This document shows, in pieces, positions 53,756 through 63,426 of a stretch of 64,000 nucleotides of DNA. The first letter of the stretch is position 1. Each line of letters begins with the position of its first letter. The notes below the pieces were generated by a model that was not told the DNA's origin, searched no databases, and worked only from the letters and a program-made list of their open reading frames with translations. Made by a program: the position numbers and the translations under genes. Source of the DNA: Rhodothermales bacterium (GTDB lineage Bacteria; Bacteroidota; Rhodothermia; Rhodothermales; VXPQ01); assembly GCA_022821845.1 (NCBI GenBank), contig JAJECT010000032.1, positions 35,809-99,808 on the forward strand. Reading direction: 5' to 3'.

Positions 53756-54520
53756 TCAATCCGGGAGAGCGTGCGCTTCCTCCCTGGCCGCCGCAGCACC
53801 GGCGCCGCTGGATAAAGAAGGCGGGCCGTCCTGCGCCAGATACCGATCCATGGCCCAGTGCGCCAGGTAAATGATCGGGGTAATTACGACGGCGATGATG
53901 AATTTGTAGGCGTAATTGAACAACGTGATCGCCAGAATCTGCTGGAATCCAAGTTGTCCCCAGAAGGCGACCCCCAGCACCACAAAGGTGTCGATGAACT
54001 GGGAGCCGAGCGTGGAGCCGGTGGCGCGCAACCACAACATCCGCCCGGCGGTAAGCTTGCGCAGCCGATGGAAAAGGTGAATGTCTACGAGTTGCCCGAT
54101 CAGGTAGGCGGTCATGCTGCCGAAAATAATCCGGCCCGTCGCGCCGAAAACAGCCGTGAACGCCTCGTCGGAAATGGGCGAAACAGGCGCAGTAGGCACC
54201 GCCATCGCCACCTGCAGCAACGCGAATTCGAACCCGATCATAACCATGCCCACCAGGGTCACGAAGCGAATGCCTTTCTTGCCGTAGTACTCGTTGATCA
54301 GGTCCGTTACGATAAACGTGACGGGAAAGGCGATCACCCCGGCGGTCATAATCACTTCGTTGAACGTAACCCCGAACAGGACAATGCCCCGGGGGAGTTC
54401 GAAGGCCGTGAAGAATTTACCCGCGGTCGCTTCGGCGACCACAAGCGCGGTAAGGAACACGGCGGCGCAAAAGACGAACAGCTTTTGCGCGCGGGAAAGT
54501 TCGTACGCCTTGCGTAACAT
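53756..54520 (-). CDS. yhhQ: Queuosine precursor transporter (YhhQ/VUT family)
   Basis: A 254-residue integral membrane protein with about six helices. Family markers are VTFIVTDLINEYYGKKGIRF in the middle and GSQFIDTFVVLGVAFWG (helix with the conserved Q-F-x-D-T/S) towards the C-terminus. Relatives import preQ1/preQ0 for tRNA queuosine. It lies downstream of the two-component genes on the same strand. The convergent ilvE ends 12 nt away. Confidence 0.9.
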   Translation of the reverse strand: MLRKAYELSRAQKLFVFCAAVFLTALVVAEATAGKFFTAFELPRGIVLFGVTFNEVIMTAGVIAFPVTFIVTDLINEYYGKKGIRFVTLVGMVMIGFEFALLQVAMAVPTAPVSPISDEAFTAVFGATGRIIFGSMTAYLIGQLVDIHLFHRLRKLTAGRMLWLRATGSTLGSQFIDTFVVLGVAFWGQLGFQQILAITLFNYAYKFIIAVVITPIIYLAHWAMDRYLAQDGPPSLSSGAGAAAAREEAHALPD

Positions 54521-54579
54521 GCAGAAAAGTCGTGTCTGTACGGGGCGTCTTGCGGGAGAAGCGGGAACGGTGCGGAAAA

Positions 54580-55617
54580 TCAGAAAGATTCGGCGACCGC
54601 CTGCCCCTCGACGGCGGGCAGGGAAAACGCGAAGGTCGATCCGGAGCCGGGCGCGCTCTGTATATCGAGCGCGGCGCCGTGCGCCCCGAGAATATGTTTC
54701 ACAATGGACAAGCCCAGGCCCGTTCCGCCCTGCGCGCGGGACCGACTCTTGTCCACGCGGAAGAAGCGTTCCGTGACGCGGGGCACGTCTTCCTGCTGCA
54801 TCCCGATCCCGTTGTCCTCCACGGACACGCGCACGAGATCCCCCGAACGGCGGGCGACAAGGCGCACGTACCCTCCGTCGTTGTTGTACTTGATGGCGTT
54901 CTCCGCCAGATTAACAAGCACCTGCCGAAGTTGATCGCGATCCCCGTCCATCCATTCCGCGCCGGCATGGACCTCGCTATGCACGCGAATATTCCTTTTC
55001 CGGGCCGCGTGCTCAAGCGATTCCGCGACCTCGTCGAAAACAGGCGCGGCGGCGAACGGCTCGCGATCCAGCTGAAACGCCCCGGTTTCAATGCGGGAAA
55101 TCTCCCCAAGGTCCCTGGCGAGCGCGTTCAACCGAAACGCGTGATGCAAAATTTTCTGCACGAACCCCCGGTTGACTTCCGAATCTTCGAGGGCGCCGTT
55201 CAGCAATGTTTCGGCAAACCCCTGAATGGCGAATACGGGCGTTTTTATTTCATGGGAAACGTCGCCCACGTATTCCCGGCGGTAACTGTCCGCCCGGCTC
55301 AGTTCGGCAATATGATTTTTGACTGCGTGCCGGGTCTGATCCCCTCGCCGCGCAAGCCGGTCTATTTCATCCCCGCTCTCGTCGATGGGCGCATCCGCGT
55401 AGCCTTGCTCGCGCCGAAGTTCGCTCAGCGCGTCGTAGACCCCCTGCAAGCGGTCCGTAACGCGGCGCCGCGCCACGAAATACATGACGAAGCCCACCAA
55501 GGCGGCCACGAAGACGGGCCACGCAAAGGAAATGCCCGTAACCAGCGCAACCACAAGGCAAGCGCCTCCTGCCAGAAGCGCAGCGGTCCACGCCGTTTTC
55601 GCCGCAATGCGCTGCAT
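54580..55617 (-). CDS. PhoR-like sensor histidine kinase
   Basis: A 345-residue membrane kinase. Two N-terminal hydrophobic helices (TAALLAGGACLVVALV and PVFVAALVGFVMYFV) are followed by a short linker. The HisKA domain has VGDVSHEIKTPVFAIQGF (phosphoacceptor His about 120). The HATPase domain carries NLAENAIKYNNDGG, VEDNGIGM and GGTGLGLSIVKHI. Its start shares one base with the upstream response regulator stop (TGATG). No periplasmic sensor domain is present, so its signal is likely membrane-linked. It resembles PhoR-type kinases. Confidence 0.92.
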   Translation of the reverse strand: MQRIAAKTAWTAALLAGGACLVVALVTGISFAWPVFVAALVGFVMYFVARRRVTDRLQGVYDALSELRREQGYADAPIDESGDEIDRLARRGDQTRHAVKNHIAELSRADSYRREYVGDVSHEIKTPVFAIQGFAETLLNGALEDSEVNRGFVQKILHHAFRLNALARDLGEISRIETGAFQLDREPFAAAPVFDEVAESLEHAARKRNIRVHSEVHAGAEWMDGDRDQLRQVLVNLAENAIKYNNDGGYVRLVARRSGDLVRVSVEDNGIGMQQEDVPRVTERFFRVDKSRSRAQGGTGLGLSIVKHILGAHGAALDIQSAPGSGSTFAFSLPAVEGQAVAESF

Positions 55618-56312
55618 CAGTACGCTTTCAGTTTGTATCCTACGCCGGTTATCGTCGTAATGAGGCCGCTGCCCAGTTTTTCGCGCAGCTTGCGCACATG
55701 CACGTCCACCGTACGATCCGTCACATACGAGCGATGGCCCCAGACAGCGTCCAGCAAATCCTGCCGCCGAAACACCCGGCCCGGATTCGACACAAGAAAA
55801 TACAGGAGGTCGAATTCTTTTCTCGGGAGACGAATTTCCTCGCCGTTATGCACCACGAGATAGCGGTCGCGATTGACCTCCAGCGCGCCCAGACGCAAAA
55901 CGTCCGGCGGATTTTGCGTCCGCCCCGCGCTTCGAAGCAAGGCATTCGCCTGGCTGATGAGCACGGGCATCGAAACGGGCTTGCCTATGTATATGTCGGC
56001 GCCTACGTCCAGTCCCTCGATGTAATCCTGGTCTTCGGTGCGGGCGGTCAGCATAATGACCGGTTTGTCGCGCAGTTTCGCATCCTGGCGAATCCTTTGG
56101 CACACCTCGACGCCGTTTAATTTCGGCATCATGATGTCGAGCACAATGAGGTCCGGGTTGCTTCGCTGCGCTTGCGAGAACCCCGCGGCCCCATCGAGCG
56201 CCGTAACGGTACGAAATCCTTCTTTCTCGAAGTTGTACTTGAGAAGGTCCAGCAAGTCCTGTTCGTCGTCCACAATCAGAACAGTCCTGCGCTCCGGCAA
56301 GGTATTGGCCAT
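55617..56312 (-). CDS. OmpR/PhoB-family response regulator
   Basis: A 231-residue regulator. The receiver domain has acidic residues in LIVDDEQDLLDLL, the phosphoacceptor Asp in DLIVLDIMMPKLNG and the switch Lys in IGKPVSMPV. The C-terminal winged helix contains LPRKEFDLLYFLVSNPGRVF and YVTDRTVDVHVRKLREKLG. It is phosphorylated by the adjacent kinase and controls transcription. ATG at 56312 is preferred to an in-frame start further upstream. It is related to phosphate regulators, but pst genes are not nearby. Confidence 0.93.
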   Translation of the reverse strand: MANTLPERRTVLIVDDEQDLLDLLKYNFEKEGFRTVTALDGAAGFSQAQRSNPDLIVLDIMMPKLNGVEVCQRIRQDAKLRDKPVIMLTARTEDQDYIEGLDVGADIYIGKPVSMPVLISQANALLRSAGRTQNPPDVLRLGALEVNRDRYLVVHNGEEIRLPRKEFDLLYFLVSNPGRVFRRQDLLDAVWGHRSYVTDRTVDVHVRKLREKLGSGLITTITGVGYKLKAY

Positions 56313-56427
56313 GGATGTACGCCGCTTCGCAAACGGCTGTCGCGCGAAAGAAGCAGTGGGATGCAACTACCGGAAACCACCCTGTCAACATACAAAATAC
56401 TTCGTACGCAGACTATCGGCAAGAAGA

Positions 56428-59337
56428 TCAGGATACGTCTTCCCGTACGTCTTCTCTGGCGTCTTCCCTGGCGTATTCCGCTACGGGCGGACACGCGCAA
56501 ACGAGGTTGCGATCCCCGTAGGCGTCGTCGATGCGTCCCGAGGAAGGCCAGAACTTGTGTTCGCGGGTCCAGGGCGCCGGAAAGGCCGCCGTTTCCCGGC
56601 TGTACGGATACGGCCAGGCGTCGGAGGCAACCATGCGCGCCGTATGCGGCGCATTCCTGAGCGGATTCTGCACAGGGTCCGCCTCGCCCGCCTCTATTTG
56701 CCGGATTTCTTCCCGAATGCGCTCCAGCGCTTCGCAAAAGCGATCCAGTTCCTCTTTCGTTTCGCTCTCCGTCGGTTCGATCATGAGCGTCCCCGCCACG
56801 GGAAACGAAACGGTCGGCGCATGGAAGCCGTAATCCATCAGGCGCTTGGCCACGTCGCGCTCGGAAATGCCCGCGCTTCGGCCGAAAGGCCGCAAATCCA
56901 GCAGAAACTCGTGCGCGCACTGGCCAAAAGCCCCCTTGTACAGCACCGGATACGTCTTTTCGAGCCGCGCCATCATATAGTTCGCATTCAGGATAGCCAG
57001 TTTCGTGGCCCGGGCAAGCCCTTCCGCGCCCATCATGGCGATATACGCCCAGGATATGACCAGAATGTTTGCGCTGCCGTACGGCGCCGCCGCCACAGGC
57101 CCCACCGCCGCCGCTTCGTCCTGCGGGCCGGGCAGCGGCGAGACGGGCAGAAACGGCGCAAGGTGCTCCGCCACGCAAATCGGACCCATCCCGGGACCGC
57201 CGCCCCCATGCGGAATGCAGAAGGTCTTGTGCAAATTCAGGTGGCACGCGTCCGCCCCGAAATCGCCCGGACGACACAAACCCACCTGCGCATTCATATT
57301 CGCGCCGTCAAGATATACCTGCCCCCCGCAGCGGTGCACGACGTCGATTATTTCCCGGATGTCTTTTTCGAACACGCCGTGCGTGGACGGATACGTAATC
57401 ATCAGCGCCGCCAGGCGATCCGCATGTTTTTCCGCCGCGTTGCGCAGCGCCGCCACGTCCACGTTGCCCGCCTCGTCCGTCTTGACCACAACCACCTGCA
57501 TGCCCGCCAGGACGGCGCTGGCGGGATTCGTCCCGTGGGCCGATTCGGGGATCAGGCAAACGTCGCGGCGGGCGTCTCCCCGGGATTCGTGCCAGGCCTT
57601 GATGACGAGCAGGCCCGCATATTCTCCCGACGCCCCCGAATTGGGCTGGAAAAACGTACGGGAAAATCCGGTGATCTCGGCGAGCCAGCCATCCAGTTCC
57701 TGGATCAGCTCGGCGTATCCCTGAACCTGATCCGCCGGAACAAAGGGGTGCGGACCGCTGAATCCCGGCAAGGTAATCGGCAACAACTCCGCCGCCGCGT
57801 TTAACTTCATCGTGCACGATCCAAGGGGAATCATGCTGGTGGTGAGCGACAAGTCTCTGGAGGCGAGGCGTTGCAGGTAGCGCATCATTTCCGTTTCGGA
57901 ACGATACCGATGGAAAACCGGATGTTCCATAAACGGCGCGGCGCGGCGCATCGGCCCCGCATAGGCCGGCGGCGCCTCCGGGGCAAGCGTCGCCGCCGAT
58001 ACGCCGTTGCGCCGGCCTGCGAAAATATGCAAGAGCGTATCCATCTCCTCCAGGCCCACGGTTTCGTCGAGCGCCACGCCCAGGGAATCGTCGTCGTAGC
58101 GGCGCAGATTGACGCCATGTCGCGCGGCGCTCCGAAGAATGCTTTCCGCATCGCCGCGCCGCGGGTCTATGCGCAACGTGTCGAAGAAATGTTCATGCCG
58201 GACGCCGTGCCCAAGACGCTCCAGGCCGTTCGCCAACAGGACGGCCTGGCCGTGTACCCGCTCGGCAATGGCGCGAAGCCCTTCCGGCCCATGATACGCC
58301 GCATACATGCCAGACATGATGGCGGGCAACACCTGCGCCGTGCAAATATTGGAGGTCGCCCGGGCCCGCCGAATGTGCTGCTCGCGCGTCTGAAGCGCCA
58401 TTCTCAGGGCAGGATCGCCGTGCGCGTCCACCGACAAACCGATAATGCGTCCGGGTATCCTGCGCTTGAACGGCTCGGTCGCGGCCAGATACGCGGCGTG
58501 CGGGCCGCCATACCCCATGGGCATCCCGAAACGCTGCGTGGTTCCGACGGCGACGTCCGCCCCAAAGTCCCCCGGCGGCGCAAGCAGCGTCAGGGCAAGC
58601 AGATCGGCCGCCGCCGCCACATGCGCCTTTGCCTCGCGGGCGCGGGCGCACAGGTCCGAATAGTCGTAAATCGCCCCGTCCGTGCTCGGGTACTGCACGA
58701 GGGCGCCAAACGCTTCGTCGCCGAATGCAAAGGTCCGCCAATCCCCGACCGCAACCGTTATCCCCAGCGGCTTTGCCCGGGTTTGCACGACCCGGATCGT
58801 TTGGGGATGGCACCCGGCGTCCACCAGGAAAACATGCGCGCCGCGCTTGGTCGAACTCCGGGCCAGCATGGTCATGGCCTCGGCGGCGGCCGTCGCTTCG
58901 TCAAGCAGCGAAGCGTTGGCGATGGGCAAGCCGGTCAGCTCCGCCACCGCGGTCTGGAAATTCAGCAGCGCCTCCAGCCGGCCTTGCGAGATTTCGGCCT
59001 GATAGGGCGTATACTGGGTATACCAGTTCGGATTTTCCAGCACGTTGCGGCGGATCACCGCAGGCGTCGCCGTATCGTAATAGCCCATGCCTGTGTACGA
59101 CCGGCCAAAACGGTTTTTGTCGGCCAGGGCCTGCGCTTTCGCAAGCAAGTCCGGTTCGCTGAGCGCTTCGGGCAAATCCAGTGGTCTTTCCAGGCGAATA
59201 TCCGACGGAATCGCGCGGGCGATGAGCTCGTCCAGGGAGGAGCACCCCACTTGTTCGAGCATCCCGCGAATGTCTTCTTCCGTCGGCCCATTGTGCCGGG
59301 CGGCAAAACGGTCGGTAGAGGAAAATACGGTGGGCAT
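56428..59337 (-). CDS. gcvP: Glycine dehydrogenase (decarboxylating), P-protein
   Basis: A 969-residue full-length P-protein of the glycine cleavage system. Features: [18 protein letters not shown] at the N-terminus, the two half-domains, and the PLP-lysine segment [20 protein letters not shown] in the C-terminal half. It decarboxylates glycine and passes the aminomethyl group to H-protein. gcvH and gcvT are not in the window. It lies downstream of rnc, 64 nt apart. No glycine riboswitch-like structure was seen in front. Confidence 0.97.
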   Translation of the reverse strand: MPTVFSSTDRFAARHNGPTEEDIRGMLEQVGCSSLDELIARAIPSDIRLERPLDLPEALSEPDLLAKAQALADKNRFGRSYTGMGYYDTATPAVIRRNVLENPNWYTQYTPYQAEISQGRLEALLNFQTAVAELTGLPIANASLLDEATAAAEAMTMLARSSTKRGAHVFLVDAGCHPQTIRVVQTRAKPLGITVAVGDWRTFAFGDEAFGALVQYPSTDGAIYDYSDLCARAREAKAHVAAAADLLALTLLAPPGDFGADVAVGTTQRFGMPMGYGGPHAAYLAATEPFKRRIPGRIIGLSVDAHGDPALRMALQTREQHIRRARATSNICTAQVLPAIMSGMYAAYHGPEGLRAIAERVHGQAVLLANGLERLGHGVRHEHFFDTLRIDPRRGDAESILRSAARHGVNLRRYDDDSLGVALDETVGLEEMDTLLHIFAGRRNGVSAATLAPEAPPAYAGPMRRAAPFMEHPVFHRYRSETEMMRYLQRLASRDLSLTTSMIPLGSCTMKLNAAAELLPITLPGFSGPHPFVPADQVQGYAELIQELDGWLAEITGFSRTFFQPNSGASGEYAGLLVIKAWHESRGDARRDVCLIPESAHGTNPASAVLAGMQVVVVKTDEAGNVDVAALRNAAEKHADRLAALMITYPSTHGVFEKDIREIIDVVHRCGGQVYLDGANMNAQVGLCRPGDFGADACHLNLHKTFCIPHGGGGPGMGPICVAEHLAPFLPVSPLPGPQDEAAAVGPVAAAPYGSANILVISWAYIAMMGAEGLARATKLAILNANYMMARLEKTYPVLYKGAFGQCAHEFLLDLRPFGRSAGISERDVAKRLMDYGFHAPTVSFPVAGTLMIEPTESETKEELDRFCEALERIREEIRQIEAGEADPVQNPLRNAPHTARMVASDAWPYPYSRETAAFPAPWTREHKFWPSSGRIDDAYGDRNLVCACPPVAEYAREDAREDVREDVS

Positions 59338-59401
59338 GGTTGGTTACGTTATGCGAAGCGCGTAAACATGAATGGATTACTGTGCATGTCGCCCGGATGC
59401 G

Positions 59402-60205
59402 CTACCGGCTCGGAGATTCGCGACGCAACCGGTCGAGCGCCTCGGCGGCGGCTTTCTGTTCGGCCTTTTTCTTGCTTTGCGCCCGCCCGCGGCCATAGGG
59501 TTCGTCGCGCAGCAACACATCGATGGTGAACACCCGGTCGTGCGGCGGGCCTTCTTCGCGCGCAACGCAGTAGACAGGCTGCGGCCATCCGATCCCCTGC
59601 ACGTATTCCAGCAGTAAACTTTTGTGATTGTCCTTAAGATTCGCCAGGTCTTCCAGATCGAGCCGCGCCAGGATTTTATTCTGGACAAATTCGCGAACCG
59701 CATGTTCTCCGAGGTCGAGATACAGGGCGGCGATAACGGCTTCTAACGCATCGGCCAGAATGGCGTCGCTGTCGCGGCCCCCGTCCCGATGCATGGCGGC
59801 GCTCATTAAAATCATATCGCCAAGTCCCAGTTCGGCGGCGCACTCCGCCAGGGCCTGCCCACTGACGATCCGGGACCGCAAACGGGTCAGGAACCCCTCG
59901 TCGGCCTGCGGAAAACGACGATAAAGGTGTTCCGCCATAACGAAATCGAGCACGGCGTCCCCCAGAAACTCCAGGCGCTCATTGGATTCGCCTGCGGCAT
60001 GGTTGGCAAGCAGGGAGCGGTGCCGCAGCGCCCGCTCGTACGGTTCGATGGCGCGAACAGGCATCCCGACCAGCGCTTCTATGTCTGCGCGCGCGACATG
60101 CGGCGGGAAACAAACCGGCTTTTCGGCCACATGCCCCCCTTGCGTTTCCGAGGCCCTCCGGAATCGCCGAAATAAAAAGAAGAAACCTTTTCGCAAAAAA
60201 GCCAA
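59402..60205 (-). CDS. rnc: Ribonuclease III
   Basis: A 267-residue double-stranded-RNA endonuclease. The signature NERLEFLGDAVLDFVMAEHL is present, as is the second metal-site segment DALEAVIAALYLDLGEHA, and a C-terminal dsRNA-binding domain (HKSLLLEYVQGIGWP, ending in AQSKKKAEQKAAAEALDRL). It processes rRNA precursors and regulatory RNAs. The basic N-terminal extension of about 30 residues (FLRKGFFFLFRRFRR) is unusual but keeps the same frame. Confidence 0.95.
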   Translation of the reverse strand: MAFLRKGFFFLFRRFRRASETQGGHVAEKPVCFPPHVARADIEALVGMPVRAIEPYERALRHRSLLANHAAGESNERLEFLGDAVLDFVMAEHLYRRFPQADEGFLTRLRSRIVSGQALAECAAELGLGDMILMSAAMHRDGGRDSDAILADALEAVIAALYLDLGEHAVREFVQNKILARLDLEDLANLKDNHKSLLLEYVQGIGWPQPVYCVAREEGPPHDRVFTIDVLLRDEPYGRGRAQSKKKAEQKAAAEALDRLRRESPSR

Positions 60206-60424
60206 GGCGCAGAAAATGCTTAAGAATCGGTTTTTGATCAGCGTATCCCTAAAATACGGCGGGACAAGGATATGCCAAACCCTTGCGGCTCCATAAAACC
60301 GGAACGCGGCCCGCCGGGCGCATTCTTCGTTTGGAATGCAAAAATACGTTGGCTATCTTCTGCGCGTTCTTTGCTACATGCTTGCACGGTTCCACTACCC
60401 GGTTCGTCGAATCCGGCGTGGATT

Positions 60425-60680
60425 AAGGATACTCTGATCAAAGCCACTTCGCTCAGCGCGTCACGTTTGCCTGTACAAGTCGTCATGCTTGTATCGTTGA
60501 AATCAGCAGAAAAACCGTAGATTCGGGTCGCTGGGGACGTGACGCGCCCTTCGGGAGGCTGCGAGGAGCACGCTGGCTGTGTCATTCCTCATTATGTGGG
60601 GCCTGCCACATCGCTTCGTCATTCCTTGCCAGCGCACCCCTCGCAGCCTCTGAGCTTCGTGGATTTAATCAGAGTATCCA
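60425..60680. repeat. MITE-like gene-free element with nested inverted repeats
   Basis: The left end GGATACTCTGATCAAAGCCA (from 60425) and the reverse complement of the right end (60650-60678, ending AATCAGAGTATCC) form an imperfect inverted repeat of about 28 bp. Inside, GGCTGCGAGG...CGCTGGC (60557-60577) pairs with GCCAGCG...CTCGCAGCC (60629-60649). No open frame of note is enclosed. The arrangement resembles a miniature inverted-repeat element or a large structured RNA. It abuts the cobalamin riboswitch. Confidence 0.5.
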
Positions 60681-60855
60681 ATAGGGAATCCGGTGCGCGC
60701 CTCGGCGCTATTCCGGAGCTGTACCCGCAACTGTAGGCTGCGCCGACAGACCCGGTCAGGACGCGTCGCGCCACTGTTCCTTGCGAACGGGAAGGCAAGA
60801 CGCCGAGCCGGGCGTCGCACTGCGCAGCAAGCCAGGAGACCTGCCTGCCAGCCTT
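60672..60855 (+). ncRNA. Cobalamin (adenosylcobalamin) riboswitch
   Basis: Characteristic conserved blocks appear in order: AGGGAATCCGGTG, then CCGGAGCTGTACCCGCAACTGTA, GCCACTG, GGGAAGGC and the closing GCAAGCCAGGAGACCTGCC. It is directly upstream of the TonB-dependent receptor gene, which B12 would switch off. The last 130 nt before the start codon should hold the expression platform. Confidence 0.93.
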
Positions 60856-60985
60856 TCGCCGCAAACCTTCGGGAATCAGAGGTTCGCGTGGCGCTCTCCC
60901 TGCCGTCTGTCCGGGCTTCTTCCGGGCGATGATTACCTTTTCGGCGCGAGCCGTCCCGATCCTCATAAAATCATCGGGATGCTTT

Positions 60986-62890
60986 ATGACTGCTCGCCTT
61001 TCCGCCCTTCGCCGGGCGCTCCTCGTTCTTCTATTCGTCTTGTCCGGGTATCCGGTCGCCTCGTTCGGCCAGGCGCCGGATTCCGTCGTCGCGCTACAGG
61101 AAATCACGGTGTCCGCCTTGCGCATGGGCGTACCCGCCTCGCGCGCCCCGCAACGAATCACCGTGCTGGGCCAGGCGGAAATCGTCGCTACGGGTTCCCA
61201 CACCGTCGCAGACTTGCTCGCGGCCCGCTCCGCATTATCCATCCGGCAATACGGACAAGGGCTGGCGACCGCTTCCTGTCGGGGCGGCGCCGCCGGACAC
61301 ACCCAGGTGCTGATCGACGGCATGCCCCTGTCCGGTCCGCAAGCAGGACAATTCGACCTGAACCTGCTCCCGCTGCACCTTTTCGATTCCATGGAAATAC
61401 TACACGGACCCTCGTCCTCCGTCTACGGCGCGGACGGAATGTCCAGCGCCGTGTATCTGCGGGGCGCCCGCAGCGAAAACGGACAGGCGCGCGTAGGGAC
61501 GGAGGTCGGAGCCTGGGGCGCCTTGCTGACCTCCGCAGGATGGTCGTTCGGCAACGGGAACGTATCCGGGCTGGTTTCCGGAGAATACCGCCAAAGCACG
61601 GGAGATTTCCCCTACGAAACGGACGCCGGAGAAGAAATGCGGCGCGAACATTCGGACCAGGAAGGGTTTTCCCTGATGGGCGCCGTAGCCGGCCGCGCCG
61701 GACGACACGCGCTTCGCGGGGCATTCTTCCATGTGGATCGGGACCAGCGCCTTCCGGGCTCCATCGCGTTCGGCTCCCAGGAAGAACAGCAATGGGATAC
61801 GCACTCCCGACTGTGGCTGGAAGACAACGTCTTGCTGGGCCCCGGAACCCTGACGCTGCGCGGATTCCTGCAGCGCGGCAAACTCCGGTACCTGAATCCG
61901 CATCCCGTGTGGGGACAGGACAACACCGCGCGCACGACGACGAACGGACTGGAGGCCACCTGGCGGCAACCCGCAGGAAGGCGCCTGAACGTATCCGCCG
62001 GAACCACCGCCGGATACGCCACCGCCGACAATCCTTCGCTGGCGCCGGATATCTCCGAATTCAGATGGGGCGCGTTCCTGTCGGCGGCGGGCGCGTACGG
62101 GCGCTGGCGCATCTACCCGGCGGTTCGTTTCGACGCCTACGCCGAAAGCGATCGGACGCTGTCGGCGCTCAGTCCGCGCATCGGAGCGAATGTGCAGCCG
62201 GTCGAGCGGCTTCCGCTTTTCGTAAAAGCGAATGTGGGCGGCGGCTTTCGTCCGCCTACCTTCAATGATCGTTTCTGGATCGGCTCCGGCAATCCCGATC
62301 TGGAGCCCGAACGGTTGTATTCGGCGGATGCAGGGGTTCAGATCGACGGGCGGACCGCGCAATTCGAGGTATCCGGGTATGCCGCGCGGTATTCGAACAG
62401 AATCCTGTGGACGCCCGACGAAAGCGGCGCATGGTCGCCGAAGAACCTGGCGAAGACCCGGGCGCTGGGCATCGAAGCATCGTTCTCCGCGCAGGTGCGC
62501 GAAAACCTGACCGTAGGCGCGCTGTATTCCTGGACCCGCGCCACCGACCGGTCGGACTCGGCGTCTCCTGCCTGGAACAAGCGGCTTCCCTTTGTGCCGG
62601 CGCACCTTGCCAAGCCCTATGTGTCCGCAAAATTCGGACGGGTCAGCATAGATTTGCATGGCCGGTTCACAGGCCGCCGGTTCACGTCGCCGACAGAAGA
62701 CAAGGAAAATAGCCTCGACCCCGCGTTCGTCGCAGGCGCCAGCGCAAGTTTCGCCTGGAATGCAGGCCCCTTCTCGGGGCGCCTGTCCACCATGCTGGAA
62801 AATGCGTTCGACAGTCAGTATATCCTCGTCGAGGGATATCCCATGCCGCCGCGGCACCTGCGGCTGCGGCTTGCGCTGCAAACCCGCTGA
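60986..62890 (+). CDS. btuB: TonB-dependent outer membrane receptor, BtuB-like vitamin B12 transporter
   Basis: A 634-residue outer-membrane receptor. A signal peptide (ALRRALLVLLFVLSGYPVAS) is followed by the TonB-box region (EITVSALRMGVP). The plug has QRITVLGQAEIVATGSHTVA, IRQYGQGLATASCRGGAAGH and GPSSSVYGADGMSSAVYL. A C-terminal beta barrel runs to LRLRLALQTR. The start at 60986 (MTARLSALRR) is preferred to an upstream extension. The cobalamin riboswitch just upstream supports B12 as the ligand. B12-dependent enzymes are not visible in this window. Confidence 0.93.
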   Translation: MTARLSALRRALLVLLFVLSGYPVASFGQAPDSVVALQEITVSALRMGVPASRAPQRITVLGQAEIVATGSHTVADLLAARSALSIRQYGQGLATASCRGGAAGHTQVLIDGMPLSGPQAGQFDLNLLPLHLFDSMEILHGPSSSVYGADGMSSAVYLRGARSENGQARVGTEVGAWGALLTSAGWSFGNGNVSGLVSGEYRQSTGDFPYETDAGEEMRREHSDQEGFSLMGAVAGRAGRHALRGAFFHVDRDQRLPGSIAFGSQEEQQWDTHSRLWLEDNVLLGPGTLTLRGFLQRGKLRYLNPHPVWGQDNTARTTTNGLEATWRQPAGRRLNVSAGTTAGYATADNPSLAPDISEFRWGAFLSAAGAYGRWRIYPAVRFDAYAESDRTLSALSPRIGANVQPVERLPLFVKANVGGGFRPPTFNDRFWIGSGNPDLEPERLYSADAGVQIDGRTAQFEVSGYAARYSNRILWTPDESGAWSPKNLAKTRALGIEASFSAQVRENLTVGALYSWTRATDRSDSASPAWNKRLPFVPAHLAKPYVSAKFGRVSIDLHGRFTGRRFTSPTEDKENSLDPAFVAGASASFAWNAGPFSGRLSTMLENAFDSQYILVEGYPMPPRHLRLRLALQTR

Positions 62891-62948
62891 GGCGCCGGCC
62901 CTGGCGCTTGCTTGCGCGGGCCGAAATCCTGGCTTTCGCCTTATTCAC

Positions 62949-63159
62949 CGCATAATTTGCGTCGAAAATATACGCTTTCGTCCTATTCTACGCATAATTT
63001 GCGGTGAAAATATGTGCTTTCACCTTATTCTGCGCATAATTTGCGGCGAATAACCGAAGAAGGTATGTCCTGTTCGATCACTCGCTCGAAAAAACAGAAA
63101 TTTTGGGCCTTCTGCGGCGGGCCTGCCCTTTCGTTAGGATATTCTCCGCAAAATATGCG
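62949..63159. repeat. Array of CGCATAATTTGCG hairpin units
   Basis: CGCATAATTTGCG begins at 62949, 62991 and 63033, exactly 42 bp apart, each followed by a CTTTCRYCYTATTC block except the last. A variant CGCAAAATATGCG lies at 63147. Each core is an inverted repeat (CGCA/TGCG). The 63033 and 63147 units head longer copies of a roughly 114-bp repeat ending in CCTGCCCTTTCGTYAGGATA. Confidence 0.75.
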
Positions 63160-63298
63160 GCGAATAGCCGGAGGCGGTGTGCCCCTGTTCGATGGGGCGC
63201 TCGAACAAAATGAAAACCGGGTCGTCTGCGGCCAGCCTGCCCTTTCGTCAGGATACGGGTTCCGGATGGCCCCGGCCTGTCGCATGCCTCTGGCGCGA

Positions 63299-63333
63299 AG
63301 TGTGCCAGTACGGCAGATTATGGAATTGGCACA
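63299..63333. promoter_or_regulatory. Inverted repeat upstream of groESL
   Basis: GTGTGCCA and TGGCACAC are separated by 19 nt. No CIRCE element (TTAGCACTC-N9-GAGTGCTAA) is present. The right arm TTGGCAC followed at a distance by TTGAT is only loosely sigma-54-like. Position suggests heat-shock or other control of groESL. Confidence 0.35.
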
Positions 63334-63383
63334 CCGTTTGATAGGGCCGGGGCGTTCGCTTATTTCGCAAACCTGTTTAACCC

Positions 63384-63389
63384 TATAAT
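63384..63389 (+). promoter_or_regulatory. Probable -10 box of groESL
   Basis: A perfect TATAAT 38 nt before the groES start; no good -35 at 17 nt (TATTTC). Transcription would begin near 63396. A GGAGG ribosome site lies about 13 nt before the ATG. Confidence 0.4.
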
Positions 63390-63426
63390 CGTCCGGCCTC
63401 GCGCCGGAGGAGGCAAAGAAAACACC

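Larger units (their letters stand above)
62891..63426. other. Gene-free stretch with hairpin repeats before groES
   Basis: No gene is seen. It holds three 42-bp tandem units and a later copy (62949-63159), a 114-bp imperfect repeat (63033-63260), and the inverted repeat and promoter in front of groES (63299-63389). Confidence 0.65.

Noticed and set aside
54532..55863. A 443-codon plus-strand frame across the two-component genes
   Set aside because: It is the opposite strand of a histidine kinase and response regulator with full motif sets.
56038..59529. Long plus-strand frames opposite gcvP
   Set aside because: They are antisense shadows of a P-protein with clear PLP site and normal length.
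63325..63345. Sigma-54-like promoter before groES
   Set aside because: The -24-like TTGGCAC is followed by TTGAT rather than a GC at -12. This is too weak a match and sigma-54 control of groESL would be unusual.
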